Notes: generated by a model not told the origin, from the sequence alone. DNA of 64,000 nucleotides from Catonia carolina (GCA_035578175.1 JAQMRL010000021.1:3161323-3225322), one strand, 5' to 3'. Shown: positions 42,827 to 53,952, counted from the first letter of the stretch. Numbers and translations: made by a program.

Positions 42827-43533
42827 AGAATTTCCATATTGGTTCAGGAGTAACGTTCATAATTTGTTTCTATAAAATGATTTGTTTTTTTATTTACTAA
42901 TGAATTAAAAATACTGAATCCCACATTTTTAGTTACACTTAAAAATAATATTGTAAGAGTTTTGTGAATTATTTCATAAATATTTTTTAAAATTGATCGA
43001 ACCCAAATTTGTACGTAAAATCTGAATTTATAGTATATTAATTTTTAGCTATTTATATAACAATTATTTTAATTAATTTATTATTTATTGCTAAACACTT
43101 AAAAATTTTTATCGTAATTTTTATTATTTTGGACAAACTTTACAATAATTACAAATCCATTGATGATTATCGTTTTATCAACATATAACTAATATTTTAA
43201 ATCAACGTAACAATTAAAAATTGTGCAATAAAAAACAACGGTTATATTTTTAGATAATTATTTACGAAAATTAGTACCTATATTACATTAATTAATAATA
43301 ATTTTATAACATTTAATAACATTTTATACAACAAAGTTAACTAAAACTAATTTGTATTTCCATGATTGATTTAATTTAAAAATCAATGGAAATTTTTTTT
43401 TAATCATTTAAAAACACTTAATAACTACAAACGTCTTATCATTAACCTTATTATATAGAGTGAACTTTATAGTAGTAATTAATACAGAAAATTAAATTTT
43501 ATACTTCAAACGTTATTCCACGGCCAGTCGTTA
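42827..43533. other. AT-rich intron sequence, nothing recognised
   Basis: About 700 bp of AT-rich DNA without coding, RNA or repeat signal. Confidence 0.5.
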
Positions 43534-43535
43534 TA

Positions 43536-44289
43536 CGAAGGCAATCCAGAAAGTCTGTCACGTTTTGCATTGTAGCCGCTAGGGGCGGAGCTATTGCGGC
43601 CATTTTGGTGCCGCGGCGTTTCTACGTTCAGTGGCTATCCAGCCGTGCTAGCGAGAGGTCTGTGTTGCTTTTCGTTTTTCAACAACAATTTAAAATGTGT
43701 GCCACAATTCAAAATCCCGCCAGTTGTGAAGTATGGCGACTGTTTTTTGGGACTTGAAAGGAGTTCTTCTTATCGATTTCTTGGAATGTGGCACAACAAT
43801 AACTTCTGCGAGGTATTGTGAAACACTTGAAAAGTTAAGAAGAGCGATCCAAAACAAGCGCAGAGGAAAGTTGACTGGAAAAATTCTTTTTGCATGACAA
43901 CGCCTGACCACACACGGCAAATCGAACCCGAGAAGTCCTGGATGCTTTAAAATGGGAGGTTTTCCCACATCCGCCATACAGTCTGGGCTTTGCGCCCAGC
44001 GATTATCACTTGTTCCCGACAATGAAGACATGGCTTGCGACGCAGCGCTTTGGCGATGACGCGGAGCTGCAGGAGGGTGTGACTAACTGGTTAAAATCAC
44101 AGGTTGTAGACTTTTATGAAGCCGGCATTTCAAAATTAGTTCACTGCTATGATAAGTGTCTTAATTTGTTTGGTGATTATGTACAAAAATAGCATTTTAG
44201 TTGCACTTTCAAATGTATATAATCAAATTTTTTTCTTGTACTTAGTTTTTTTTATATCAAAACGTGATAGACTTTCTGGACTGCCCTTG
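43536..44289 (+). mobile_element. Mariner element with deleted transposase
   Basis: Ends CGAAGGCAATCCAGAAAGTC and inverse GACTTTCTGGACTGCCCTTG, TA at 43534-43535 and 44290-44291. A normal, non-foldback 5' end is followed by an internal deletion. Confidence 0.83.
43730..44192 (+). pseudogene. Mariner transposase relic
   Basis: Reads TVFWDLKGVLLIDFLECGTT, SARYCETLEKLRRAIQNKRR, a damaged LHDNA block (second Asp), PPYSLGFAPSDYHLFPTMK (third Asp; SPD changed to SLG) and ends ..NLFGDYVQK at 44190-44192. The N-terminus with the first Asp is deleted, and at least two frameshifts are present. Confidence 0.82.
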
Positions 44290-44354
44290 TATTACTTAAT
44301 TTATGTTTATTAATGTTATTAAAAAACAAATGAAAAAAATAATACTTGAAAGTT

Positions 44355-44402
44355 TTTTTTTGGTTTAACGTCCGACTGTTCGGCAATTACTGCTAATGCA
44401 GA
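44355..44402 (-). repeat. SINE-B 3' end fragment
   Basis: TTTTTTTTTGGTTTAACGTC..CTGCTAATGCAGA matches the inverted 3' end of SINE-B. The promoter part is absent. Confidence 0.6.
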
Positions 44403-44643
44403 ATCGATTTCCGGTTTCCGCCATTGAATTTATTTTGAAATTTTAAATCGAAATCATGTATCATAAAATGACCATCATCCTATTTAAATTAAGAAAGTTA
44501 AATCCAATATGGCGGATCCAAGATGGCGGACAAAAATTTCAAATATCAACAGGAATAGTTTTTTTGGTGCAACAAGCAATTAAAGTCACTCTGGTCACAT
44601 AGTCACGCTCAGTTTTCTGTAATTCAGCCGTTTCCAGACTTAA

Positions 44644-45194
44644 CCCTTTATAGGGCAGTACTACAGGGAAAAAATATAAATGTTGTAAAATGTTAAATTT
44701 TGCTTTATGGGGACTTGAGTAATGTATTTATAGTGCCAGAACAGTAAGAAATTTATTTTTTGTTGATGTTAAGCCCTGGTAAGTATACTTACCAAGGAAC
44801 GTTTATTGAAATGGGAATCACACAATGTTTAATGGTAAGAATGCTTATTAAAACAACTTGTAGTTCTATTTAACAAAAAATGTGTAAAATAGCTTATCTT
44901 AACTTTAATATTAGCATGAATGCTTGCTTTTGCGTAAAGAACACAAATTTTCTAAGCACAATACAAAAGTAAAAACAAAACAACGCGGTAGCATACGCTG
45001 GTATGAACCCTTACCATATTCGTGCAACTCACGAAGAAAATGATTGCTGCACGCTCAAAATGTGGATAGCCTACGTACCAGAAAACATCTGTAAAACCAT
45101 AAAATGCCAATAAGGTTCAACTTCATAGCTTATTCTTAAATAAAATCGACCTTATTGCCAGTGGTAAGTATACTTACCAAAGACCTATAAAGGG
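44644..45194. mobile_element. piggyBac-like non-autonomous element P3
   Basis: 551 bp, ends CCCTTTATAGG / CCTATAAAGGG, flanked by TTAA (44640-44643, 45195-45198). Holds two copies of the 16-bp palindrome GGTAAGTATACTTACC (44778-44793, 45163-45178). No open frame of note. Confidence 0.82.
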
Positions 45195-45198
45195 TTAA

Positions 45199-45689
45199 TG
45201 GACACCCGGTATATAAGTTACATAAATAGCATACATCTCTTCCTGCATACAGGCTAAGCTCATCTTAGAAGTTGGTACAATTGAAATAATATGAATAAAA
45301 AAATTAAGTATACTTAAGTGTATACTTAAGTTCGCTCTTTATAATACTTATTCAGTCTATTTATGAAAAAAATATAAATATAATTATTATTTACCTATTT
45401 AAAAATACATCACTATTTTATTAACATACCTATAGTTTAAAGTTAACATAGTATTTTCTATCACACATATTTTTATAGATAACACAATTTATTAAATTTT
45501 TAAAATAAATTTTAAAATTATATAATTATAATAAAAATGTATTTATATTATCTATCTTAATAGATAATAATAAATATAATTTTTATTATTTATTTCTTTT
45601 ATAAATTAGCGATTGGTGGCAATTTTTTAATTTTAAATTGTTATCTATCTTTTTTTTTATCTCCGCCCGTCCGTTACATTCTGATGTTA
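45199..45689. other. AT-rich intron sequence, nothing recognised
   Basis: AT-rich DNA; a short AAGTATACTTAAGTGTATACTT string near 45304-45328 is palindromic. No gene seen. Confidence 0.5.
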
Positions 45690-46031
45690 GAAATTATGAG
45701 AGATACCAACAAACAGGTTTTGAATTCGTTATCTACAAAAAAAGTTAGTGGGCTTGGATTGCGTTTAAAGTTCCGGGTTTTGACTGAAAGTGCCCCAAAT
45801 CCGAAAGTCAAGAAATCAAAGTTGGAATTTAGAAACAAAAATATTGTCATTCAATTTCTCTTAAAGAGTAGATACAAAAATCATTGAATTCAGAGTTCCG
45901 GATTAGACTAAATTGTCCCAAAACCAGTATCGAAGTAAAAATTTGGAAACAAATAAAGAGTCATTAGATTCCTCTTAAAGAGTAGATACAGAAATCACTC
46001 GAGTCAAAGTTCTGGTTTTGATCTAAATGGC

Positions 46032-46206
46032 TAGCCGGCCGCATTGGTGTAGTTGGTAACGTGCTCGCCTCTCATCATTCGGTCTTGGGTTTGAATCCCA
46101 TTCAGGCATGGCATATTTTCATAAGTTACAAAAAAATCATTTCATCCTGCACCGTCTGCATAAGCAGTAATTGCAGAAGAGTCGGATGTTAATCAAAAAA
46201 AAGAAA
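46032..46206 (+). repeat. SINE-B reference copy, 12-bp duplication
   Basis: Flanked by GATCTAAATGGC (46020-46031, 46207-46218). The 5' part resembles a tRNA: GCATTGGTGTAGTTGGTAAC (A box), GGGTTTGAATCCC (B box). The body ends ..GTCGGATGTTAATC followed by a short A-tail. Confidence 0.9.
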
Positions 46207-46282
46207 GATCTAAATGGCCAAAACCTGGAAATATTAAAGGCATAATTTGGAAACAAAAGTAAGTCATTTGATTCCTGTCAGA

Positions 46283-47594
46283 CATGGGCGGATTTACAAG
46301 GGTGCTAGGGGGTGCACCGCACCCCGAGATTTTTGGAATGATAATAAATTTAGTATTTATAGATACTGAAGTCACAAGTTTGCCTTTTGCGTATGTATGG
46401 GCTGTGAGGAAGGGAAATGATATATTTACAGTGCTGCCAACCTCAACAATGAGACACTACTAGTACATTTCATTACCGTGAAATTTTTAGATACATTTTG
46501 TAAGCTGTGGTTTATTCCGGGAAAATGTTTTCTTCATAAATCTTATAAGAAATAAATGTCACCTGTAATATTGCCTATAGCTTAATTAAATGACTAGAAA
46601 TGTTTGATTTTCTATAATTACGAATGAATCGCCTTCATACAGTTGCTGTCACCGGCGTTTTCATTATCAGTCTCTCTATTATCTACCTAACCGTTTTCTT
46701 TTTTTTACCAGTTGTCAGCAAAAGTGTTAAAGAATAGCTTCTTCACGTCTTTAATTTCCTTCTTTATTTTTAGAATTGTGGAAAGAGAAACATAACAGTA
46801 GTTAGCCGCACGCTCACGGCTTTTGTTAAGAGGAACGGATAGACATTTTTATTTAGCTTCAACTTCACAACATTTTATTACATTGCGTTCAGCACTGTGA
46901 ATAATTCGGCCACGTTTTCGATAAACGGACATTTGTTTTTACGGTAATAAACAGTTTTATTCATACAGTTAACCTACAAAAGGTTTCTTCAAAATGATAT
47001 ACTGTATATGCTCCGGGTATAGTACAAGTTTTTATGTTTGTCGTACTGAAATTAAAGCAGTCGCGCATGCGCACTGAAGCTTTTCCCCTTTTACCCCTTT
47101 ACAAACAAGGGCAAACTCATGACTAAAGTGACTATACTTCCGGTGAGCTCACACCCTCAGATTGTTGTTGTTTAGGTGATTAGCCGAAAGGCTGGTTTGA
47201 ACCTGTAGAGGTTTTACTAAGTAAAAACGAGGAGTCAGGTGGTTTACTATTGCCACAACTCACTGAGTGGAAAAGTACACTTATCAGCATGCCGGGCCCT
47301 CTGAAAAGCACATATTTTCCACTCTACAAATGACACCTTCACTTCATTCATCACAGGGTCTGGCTGTATAATGAAATCCATTACTTTCAGACGAGATAAC
47401 TCTGATTAGTGTCACAGTACACCTCTACTTCTTCTGTTCTTAAATGATTCAGTCATTTAATTGGCTGACCATGTGACAAGAAACAGAACTATTTATTTTA
47501 GCCCTGCAACTAACAGATTGAGTGTAAATAATTTGACACTCCACCTGCCTGTTATGGGCAGACCCCCAGGTATCAAGACCTAAATCCGCCCATG
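46283..47594. mobile_element. hAT-type element with 8-bp duplication CTGTCAGA (hAT2)
   Basis: Ends CATGGGCGGATTTA / TAAATCCGCCCATG, perfect duplication CTGTCAGA (46275-46282, 47595-47602). No transposase frame survives. A SINE-C copy (47163-47560) is inserted close to its right end. Sequence at about 47040-47130 recurs at 21560-21660 and 57050-57165. Confidence 0.88.
47163..47560 (-). repeat. SINE-C copy inside hAT2
   Basis: Complete minus-orientation copy, TTGTTGTTTAGGTGATTAGCC to ..CTGTTATGGGCA. Confidence 0.85.
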
Positions 47595-47660
47595 CTGTCA
47601 GAGAGTAGATACGGAAATTAATGGTTTTTGATATTAGTCAAAGGTAAGCCTTTCAAAAAT

Positions 47661-48237
47661 TGCCACCAGCCATGAGCCGTGTCGTCTCATAAAAGCAATT
47701 ATTTATTTTTTTAGCTCGATTTAATTTTATTATTGAAGTTCTTCTAATTTTATTTTTGTAGATTGATTGGAAAATTGGTAACCATAATATAATACGAAAT
47801 ACTTTATTAAAACTAAGATAATTCTTACATATTATTTTTTAAAACAATTTTTAAAATTATGTTTAATTAATTTATTAATTCTGCTTATGCCACAAGAAAA
47901 TCAATACTAAAGAGACTTGCTGATTATGTGAAACAACATCAAGATAAATTAATTTAAACTAGAACTTTAATAATAATTATAAATGTTTTTTATAAAAATC
48001 GACATGAAAATAAAACTCTCCTTTATGTATATATTTAGAAAGGCAAGAGTAAGTAAAAAAAAACATATTGGAACTTTTGTGACATGCTCTGTAAATTAAC
48101 TAAAATTTTTAGTATAAAATATTTAATTGAGCCAAAAATAGTAAATAAATTATAATTTTATCATCAAAGGGATTAATTACTGTTAATTTTTACAAATATA
48201 ATTTTTTTTATTAAATGACATTACAGCCTAAAATGTA
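47661..48237. other. AT-rich intron with a family H end fragment
   Basis: Only a short family H 3' end fragment (about 47995-48053, AATCGACATGAAAATAAAAC then GGCAAGAGTAAGT) is recognisable. Confidence 0.45.
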
Positions 48238-48550
48238 AGAACAATAAGCAACCCCATAACCCAATGAGATGAGAATGAGGTGTAGTCTTGTACAGAGTGA
48301 GAGAGTATGGCTAATTAAATCCCAACCATCAAAGTACACCCACAACCACTGTCTAGTATTCAAATCCATATAAAAGTAACTATATTTACTAGGATTTGAA
48401 CCAGGAACCTTCGTCTCCGAAAATTAGCTGATTCGCGGTGACAACTTTACCTCTACAGTTGAGCCGTTCTTAGTTTGCTCCTCCTCCTCCTTCTGTCAAC
48501 AAACAAAAGCCACCTACTACAGGGTGCACGCTAGAGTCTTCCTATTAAGT

Positions 48551-49016
48551 TTCTATTTCATATAATGAATTAATATAATAATTTCACTAACCTTCTATTT
48601 AAACTGCGTCACCTTTATTTTATTCCTACTTACACGTGTTTCGGTGGATCCACCATCATCAGAGTAAATGAAAAATTGAAACTAAAAATTTTTTTCATTT
48701 ATTTAAAATTTACAGAAGATGATACATCTTCAGTCACTTGTATAAAACTGATTTAAAATTAATTTATTTTAATTTATCCCTTCTCATATTTACTGTAGAT
48801 AGCAGCAGCAGTCAATATCACTTCATCATTCCTAAATTTTATCTGTTCATTCAAAATGTCCTGCTTTTGCTCTTTTAAATATTTATAAATATGGAACATC
48901 TCATATTTTTCAATTTTATTTTTATTCTCTATATTACATTGTTCTATTATATTGAAATGTTCATCTATTTTACCAAATTTATGTTTTTCTTCTTTTATAT
49001 GATTGGTATAGTTAGA
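48551..49016 (-). mobile_element. Penelope-like element fragment (PLE3)
   Basis: Minus-orientation copy with the ribozyme at 48625-48668 and the C-terminal coding relic (about 48780-48990). The target duplication is TATTAAG. It starts inside the pre-ribozyme segment and is truncated upstream of the GIY-YIG-like region. Confidence 0.75.
48625..48668 (-). ncRNA. Hammerhead ribozyme of PLE3
   Basis: Minus strand: stem I TTTACT/AGTAGG (four canonical plus two G-U pairs), CTGATGA, stem II GGTG/CACC, GAAA, stem III ACACGTGT, cleavage after the following A. All core bases are intact. Confidence 0.82.
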
Positions 49017-49312
49017 TATATTAAGTTAACTATTTTTTAAATTATAAGTACTTAAAGTACTAAAAACCTCAGTCATGATATGATGTAGGCCTAACTATTT
49101 CATTTATAAAAATACTTTTAAAAGTATTTTGTTTTTAAATACTTTTGAAAGTATTTTGTTGTTACTTTTTAATCAGCATATACACATTTTGATATAATGC
49201 GCATGCTCAGTGACGTCATTATTTGTTTACATTAGGAGCAAACTGAGAGAGGCTGGACTGTAGACGAACACGACGGGTAAATAAAAAATAATTATGATAA
49301 TTCTTTTTTAAC

Positions 49313-49890
49313 CCACCGGGTGGGTCTAGTGGTAAAACCATCACCACAACTCAGATGTTTAACATGTTTAACTGAATTTTGGAGACGAAGGTTCCTGGTA
49401 GAGTTCGTTACTTTAGAATGGATTTGAATACTAGACAGTGGTTACTGGTGTACTTCGATGGCCTTCTTCTTCTTCTCCTTCTCCTTTTCCTTTTCCTTTT
49501 CCTTCTCCTCCTCCTCCTTCTCCTTCTCCTTCTCCTGCTGATCCTTCTCCTCCTCCTCCTCCTTTTCCTCATACTCCTTCTGCCTTTCAAGGATCAAGGA
49601 TTAGGCATCTCTGCCTGTTCCAAACCTTTCAAATCTGCCCATCTCTTTCTCGGGCGTCCTCGTTCTCCCCTGCCCTCCGCTTATAGCTCAGTGTCTGCTT
49701 AGGTATCCTATCCTCCCTCATTCTGTGCACATGCTTTGGATGGTTGGGGTTCAAATTAACCCTACTTTCTTAATCTGTACAAGACAACTTCTCATTTACA
49801 TGTCATACACATCATCCTCATCTTATTCGATCATAGGATCGCTTATTATCTTTAAATTGAATATTTAGCAACGTACACACATTAAGGTTA
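49313..49890 (+). repeat. SINE-A copy split by a LINE tail
   Basis: 49313-49461 (A box GGTCTAGTGGTAAAAC, then GTTCCTGGTAGAGTTC with a damaged B box) and 49734-49890 (GGTTGGGGTTCAAATTAACC..) are one copy. The break is in the TACTTTGATGG block, with GATGG repeated at the borders. Confidence 0.78.
49459..49733 (-). mobile_element. LINE 3' fragment with (GGA/GAA)n tail (L12)
   Basis: Minus strand reads a decayed GHVHRMREDRIPKQ..SYKRR and further C-terminal residues of a LINE. The left part (49459-49586) is a polypyrimidine CTT/CTC run, i.e. the element's GAA/GGA-type 3' tail. Confidence 0.7.
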
Positions 49891-50220
49891 AAAAACAAAT
49901 CTTTTTCGTTAAAACATTTATAACCTTTAATTTTTCTAACCAATTATATTTATACATTGTAAACAACTTTCAAAAATTGTAAATATCACTTTTTCAAATT
50001 TTATTTTTCCATTTATTGTAATTAATTATGGAATAAAAGGAAAATACTTAATTCATTTTAAAGAATTTTGATAAAGAGAAAAAGTGTAAATATTTTAGGT
50101 TAGGTCAGTAGGTTAGTAATTTATATTACAGTACATGAAATGTTTGCTACAAAATATATATAAATTTTTATTTGAATTATATTAATTAATTATCAAAAAA
50201 TGAATTTGAAAAATTAATAT
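49891..50220. other. AT-rich intron sequence, nothing recognised
   Basis: No coding or repeat signal. Confidence 0.5.
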
Positions 50221-50222
50221 TA

Positions 50223-51148
50223 CAACGTCTGTTCAAAAAATAACCGAACTTTTTGAATTACGCGCAAACAGGGATACTTAGCGACGTGTGGTTGGCAGCA
50301 CACTACTCTACGTCTTTCTTTATTAAACATATGTTTTTGGATTGTTGATATCTCATTTACTTTTCGTGGTGTTGTGTTTTTAGTACGACGTGTTTAAGTG
50401 CTAGTGATAATTTTTGTAATGTGAAATTTTTGTCAACCCGTTGTGAACACTGCACTTTTGTCTCAATGCCGTAGCCGTAAACCCAGTTTTCGTCTCCTGT
50501 TATGATCCTTTATCTGAATGTTGTATCATCATTGGGTTGTTCAAGAAGTCCGACAAACGTCCACATGATGTTCTTTTTGCTGTTCGGTCATCAAACGGGG
50601 AACAAACTTTGCTGCAACTCGATGCAAGTTCAAAATTTCATGGTACGATCCAATTGAGATGCCAACCTCTTCTGAAACTTCTCTGACAGTCAATCGGCGA
50701 TTTACACGCACCAGATTATGGATTTTCCTTACGAGGGTGCCATCAGTTGAAGTCAAAGGCGTTCCAGGTCGAGGGTCATCTTCAATTGACTGGCGACCAC
50801 TTTCAAATTGAGAAAACTATTTACAACAATACGTACAACTCAGAGAATCATCTCCTTAAGCTTGTTTCAAAAGTTGAAATGTTTCTGTGAAAGATTCCCC
50901 CTGCTTCACGCGAAATTTCACGTTGCACCTTTGCTCCCGAATTTCGCACAACACAAAAATCGTCAGTAGCACTTAAACACGTCGTATTAAAAACAGAACA
51001 CCACAAAAATTAAATGAGATATCAACAATCCAAGAAAATGCGTTCACAAAAGGAATGACGTAGAACAGTGTGCCACCAACCGCACGTCGCTAAATATCCT
51101 CATTAGCGCGTAATTCATAAAGTTCGGTTATTTTTTGAACAGACCTCG
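50223..51148 (-). mobile_element. Foldback mariner, family F4
   Basis: Ends (C)AACGTCTGTTCAAAAAATAA and inverse, TA at 50221-50222 and 51149-51150. The right part is the natural 5' end (transposase on the minus strand). The left about 245 bp is an inverted copy of it (matching TTTAGTACGACGTGTTTAAG against its inverse at about 50970-50990). The natural 3' end is lost. Confidence 0.82.
50480..50970 (-). pseudogene. Mariner transposase N-terminal relic of family F4
   Basis: Minus-strand reading: NVKFRVKQGESFTETFQLLK, a linker with DDPRPGTPLTSTDGTLVRKI, the second helix-turn-helix RRLTVREVSEEVGISIGS, HRVAAKFVPRLMTEQQKEH, then after a frameshift GDENWVYGYG (first Asp) right before the junction. 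Second and third Asp are missing. It is the complementary half to what F2 and F3 retain. Confidence 0.82.
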
Positions 51149-51249
51149 TATATACGTAGATTGTTTATTACTTTTCTATTAATTATTCTTATTCATATTA
51201 TTATTATTATTTGAAAATATTAATGAGATTTATTTTTTTTTTGTTGCAG

Positions 51250-51519
51250 GGAATGAGTCCATTGACAGTTTTAGTTTTTGTCACATATATATTAATATCT
51301 CTCACAATTATCGGGATGATGTTTGACAATCGTCCTCATATTTGTTTAATTGAATTAATTCGTTGCGTCTTACTTGCTTCGCTTATACGCAATAATCATT
51401 TCAATTTAAACGAACCAATATTACCATTGAATTTATTGCAATGGTTTTATATATTATCTGCGTTTTTTTGGGTACTGCATTGTCTTCGTGTTCTGCAAAT
51501 AAAAATCAAAACAAAATAA
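51250..51519 (+). CDS. AGMO: AGMO terminal exon
   Basis: The acceptor TTTTTTTTTGTTGCAG ends at 51249; 89 codons and stop TAA at 51517-51519. Two hydrophobic stretches, VLVFVTYILISLTIIGMM and WFYILSAFFWVLHCLRVL, are the last transmembrane helices, separated by DNRPHICLIELIRCVLL, which matches the RP..IE.LRC segment of AGMO. The basic end KIKTK is short. The AATAAA at 51515-51520 overlaps the stop; a separate polyadenylation site is not obvious before the mariner at 51605. Confidence 0.9.
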   Translation, partial: GMSPLTVLVFVTYILISLTIIGMMFDNRPHICLIELIRCVLLASLIRNNHFNLNEPILPLNLLQWFYILSAFFWVLHCLRVLQIKIKTK

Positions 51520-51604
51520 ATTAATATATTTTTAGTCATATTGACTGATAAAATGTGTCTTAATATTAATATTATTTATTCATTGTTATGAATTTATTTA
51601 TATA

Positions 51605-52917
51605 ACGGGTGTTTTTTTTTTTTTAGAGGTATAGAACTTTAAAATGAAATAAACCACGGAATAATTGAACAATTGACGTGGAATTGGTTTTATTTTAAAT
51701 ATAATTATTTGAAACTTTTATTTAAAAATAATTTCCGGTATGTGGCCACCGCGGCTGGCTCGGACGTGGTCCAATCGAGACATCCAATTTGTGACCACTT
51801 TTTGCAGCATTTGGGGCTGTATATTGGTAATAACGCGGCGAATGTTGCCTTCCAAGTCGTCAATTGTCTGTGGCTTATTGGCATAGACTAGCGATTTCAC
51901 AAACCCCCACAGAAAATAGTCCAGCAGTCTTAGATCACACGACTTTAGAGGCCAATTTATAGGTCCAGAATGTGAAATTATGCGTTCACCAAACATTTCC
52001 TTCAGTAAATGGATTGTGGCACGCGGCGCTGTGTGACATGTTGCACCATCTTGTTGAAACCACAGCTCTCCAACATTAAGGCGATTCAATTCAGGAACAA
52101 AAAAGTCATTGATCATGGCTCTGTAGTGGTCACCATTGACTGTAACATTCTGCCCGGCATCATTTTTGAAGAAGAAAGGACCAATGACTCCACCAGCCCA
52201 TAAAGCACACCAAACAGTCACTTTTTCTGGATGTAAAGGCTTCTCAGCTATATATCGAGGATTACCTTTACTCCAAATGCGTCAGTTTCGTTTATTCACG
52301 TAGCCATTCAACCAAAAATGGGCTTAATCACTGAAAAAAATTTTCATGTGAAAATCGGGATCAACAGCAATCATGTTCTGGGCCCATTCTCGAAATGCAC
52401 GCCGTGCCAGGTGGTCGTTCGGCTTTAATTCCTGAATGAGTTGGATTTTGTAAGCACGCAAATTAAGATCAGTCTGCAAAATCTTCCATAAAGTTGATGT
52501 TGATACACAGCTCCAAGTGTTGTGCACGATGGTGGATGGACTCATTTGGGTCTTCCTCAATTGTACGCTCTACAGCAAATAGCTTCTTGAGTACGTACTG
52601 TATGACATCTCAAAGGATGTGTGTTCGTCATTCAGAGTAAATGTTGACCAAAAACGTTTCATTGTTGAGCGAATTATTTACTCTGATGGACGATTATGTC
52701 GATCATAAAACGGACGTAGTGCGCAATAAGTTTCACGAACCGAACCATGATTTTCAAAATAAAACTGCACAATTTGCAAGCGTTGTTCAGGCGTCAGTCT
52801 ATTCATTATAAAATTGCAAACCAAACTGAACATAAATTACAAAACACGTTTCAAAATGGCCACCATGGAAATCAGTACTGCCAACTTAAAGTTCTATACC
52901 TCTAAAAAAACACCCTT
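51605..52917 (-). mobile_element. Mariner-type element, almost full length
   Basis: Ends (A)CGGGTGTTTTTT..AGAGGTATAGAACTT and inverse, TA at 51603-51604 and 52918-52919. It starts 85 bp after the AGMO stop, in antisense, probably in the 3' untranslated region or just beyond. Confidence 0.83.
51718..52806 (-). pseudogene. Transposase gene with several disabling mutations
   Basis: On the minus strand from MNRLTPEQRLQIVQFYFE at 52806: a frameshifted helix-turn-helix part, DLNLRAYKIQLIQELKPND, FFSD*AHFWLNG (first Asp, the following Glu codon replaced by a stop), a second stop near 52285, then an open 167-codon part with LWFQQDGATCHTA (second Asp) and LRLLDYFLWGFVKSLVY (third catalytic region). 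The end ..RGGHIPEIIFK is the natural C-terminus. Family: IS630-Tc1-mariner, the same clade as the 54431-55099 gene. Confidence 0.85.
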
Positions 52918-52919
52918 TA

Positions 52920-53230
52920 CTAGTGGATCATTTTCATTTACATTAGAACGTTAATAATTTTGGTTAATTGAGACAAAACCCCATCTGGGAGTCAAATACC
53001 AGCAGTCAAATTTTTTCATCAGAATCAAATTTGGATCATAAATGATCCAGATTATTGATGTTCAATTATATTTAATTATATTTTGATTAGATAAGTTTTT
53101 CAGCTTTATCTAAAGATTTATGTTACAGAAAAATTCATTGATAATTTCATTAAAAAATCTTCAAAACCACAAAGCCTAGAAACTTAAAACTTTATAATAT
53201 AGGTTCCATTTTTAGCTTGTAGATATAGGT
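52920..53230. other. AT-rich sequence, nothing recognised
   Basis: No coding or repeat signal. Confidence 0.5.
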
Positions 53231-53952
53231 CTCAGACGAACTAATGTCCCATAGCCGAGCGAGTGAAAGGGAGATATATGGCATAACTACGCATGCGCTC
53301 AAAGGTCTTTACCGTTATAATCCAAATCTGAAAACAGTTATTATCTTACTTGTTAGTTTACTGCGTGTATAAACGCTTTGTTCACAACAATGAGTAAAAT
53401 TACAGACAATGTTATTGGAATGGCGCGTATGGCTTGTGCGAGTGACAGCGTTATGCATTCTCTCACTCCCACGGCTGGGAGACATTAGTTCATTTGAATA
53501 ATATATAGGTATCAGACGAACTAATGTCCCATAGCCGAGCGAGTGAGAGGGAGATATGTGGCATAACTACGCTTGCGCTCAAAGGTCTTTACCGTTATAA
53601 TCCAAATCTGAAAACACACTACAGTCGTTATCTTGCTTGTTAGTTTATTGCGTGTATAAACGCTTTGTTCACAACAATGAGTAAAATTATGCAATGTTAT
53701 TGGAATGACGCGTATGGGTTGTGCGAGTGAGAGCGTTATGCATTCTTTCACTCCCACGGCTAAGGGACATTGCTCGCCTCTCATCACGCGGTCTTGGGTT
53801 CGAATCCCACTCGGGCATGGCATTTTTTCATACGTTACAATAAATTCATTTCATCCTTCACCGTCTGCATTAGCAGCAATTTGCAAAACAGTCGGACGTT
53901 AACCAAAAAAAAAAAAAAAAAAAAGGACATTAGTTCATCTGAATACTTTAGT
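53231..53952. repeat. Two tandem copies of a roughly 270-bp TIR element
   Basis: Each unit has ends TCAGACGAACTAATGTCCC and the inverse GGGACATTAGTTCAT.TGAA. Unit 1 is about 53231-53500, unit 2 about 53510-53952 with SINE-B inserted. The spacer TATATAGGT also flanks unit 1 on its left. Likely a MITE pair or tandem duplication. Confidence 0.72.
53771..53924 (+). repeat. SINE-B copy, 5'-truncated
   Basis: Starts at TGCTCGCCTCTCATCACGCG (A box missing), B box GGGTTCGAATCCC, poly(A) of about 20 at the end. Duplication GGACAT (53765-53770, 53925-53930). Confidence 0.85.

Larger units (their letters stand above)
45690..47660 (+). repeat. Degenerate tandem repeat, broken by SINE-B and hAT2
   Basis: Several diverged units of roughly 130 bp with shared blocks TTAAAGAGTAGATACA.AAATCA, AAAGTTC.GGTTTTGA and AATTTGGAAACAAA, at about 45700-46020, 46207-46282 and 47595-47660 once the two insertions are removed. 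Confidence 0.6.
48456..49260. mobile_element. TIR element TA-2, same family as TA-1
   Basis: Ends CAGTTGAGCCGTTCTTAGTT and inverse ..CTGAGAGAGGCTGGACTG, TA at 48454-48455 and 49261-49262. Subterminal TGACGTCA (49211-49218) and TGTTTAC (49224-49230). Its body matches 1390-1560 of TA-1 inverted. It contains PLE3 instead of the LINE found in TA-1. Confidence 0.87.
48238..49275 (-). repeat. SINE-A copy split by TA-2
   Basis: 48238-48455 and 49261-49275 are SINE-A in minus orientation (B-box reverse GGATTTGAACC at about 48391-48401). Removal of 48456-49260 restores TTTACCTCTAGAC at one TA. Confidence 0.85.

Noticed and set aside
46032..46110. Possible tRNA gene
   Set aside because: A and B boxes are present, but the flanking body, A-tail and 12-bp duplication identify SINE-B; no cloverleaf with a proper acceptor stem.
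49408..49590. Arg-rich 60-residue frame on minus and Leu/Pro-Ser-rich frames on plus
   Set aside because: Produced by the GAA/GGA-type tail microsatellite of a LINE fragment.
51211..51249. Start codon at 51211 for a separate small gene
   Set aside because: The frame upstream of 51250 is intronic (polypyrimidine tract and AG); the sequence is the last AGMO exon.
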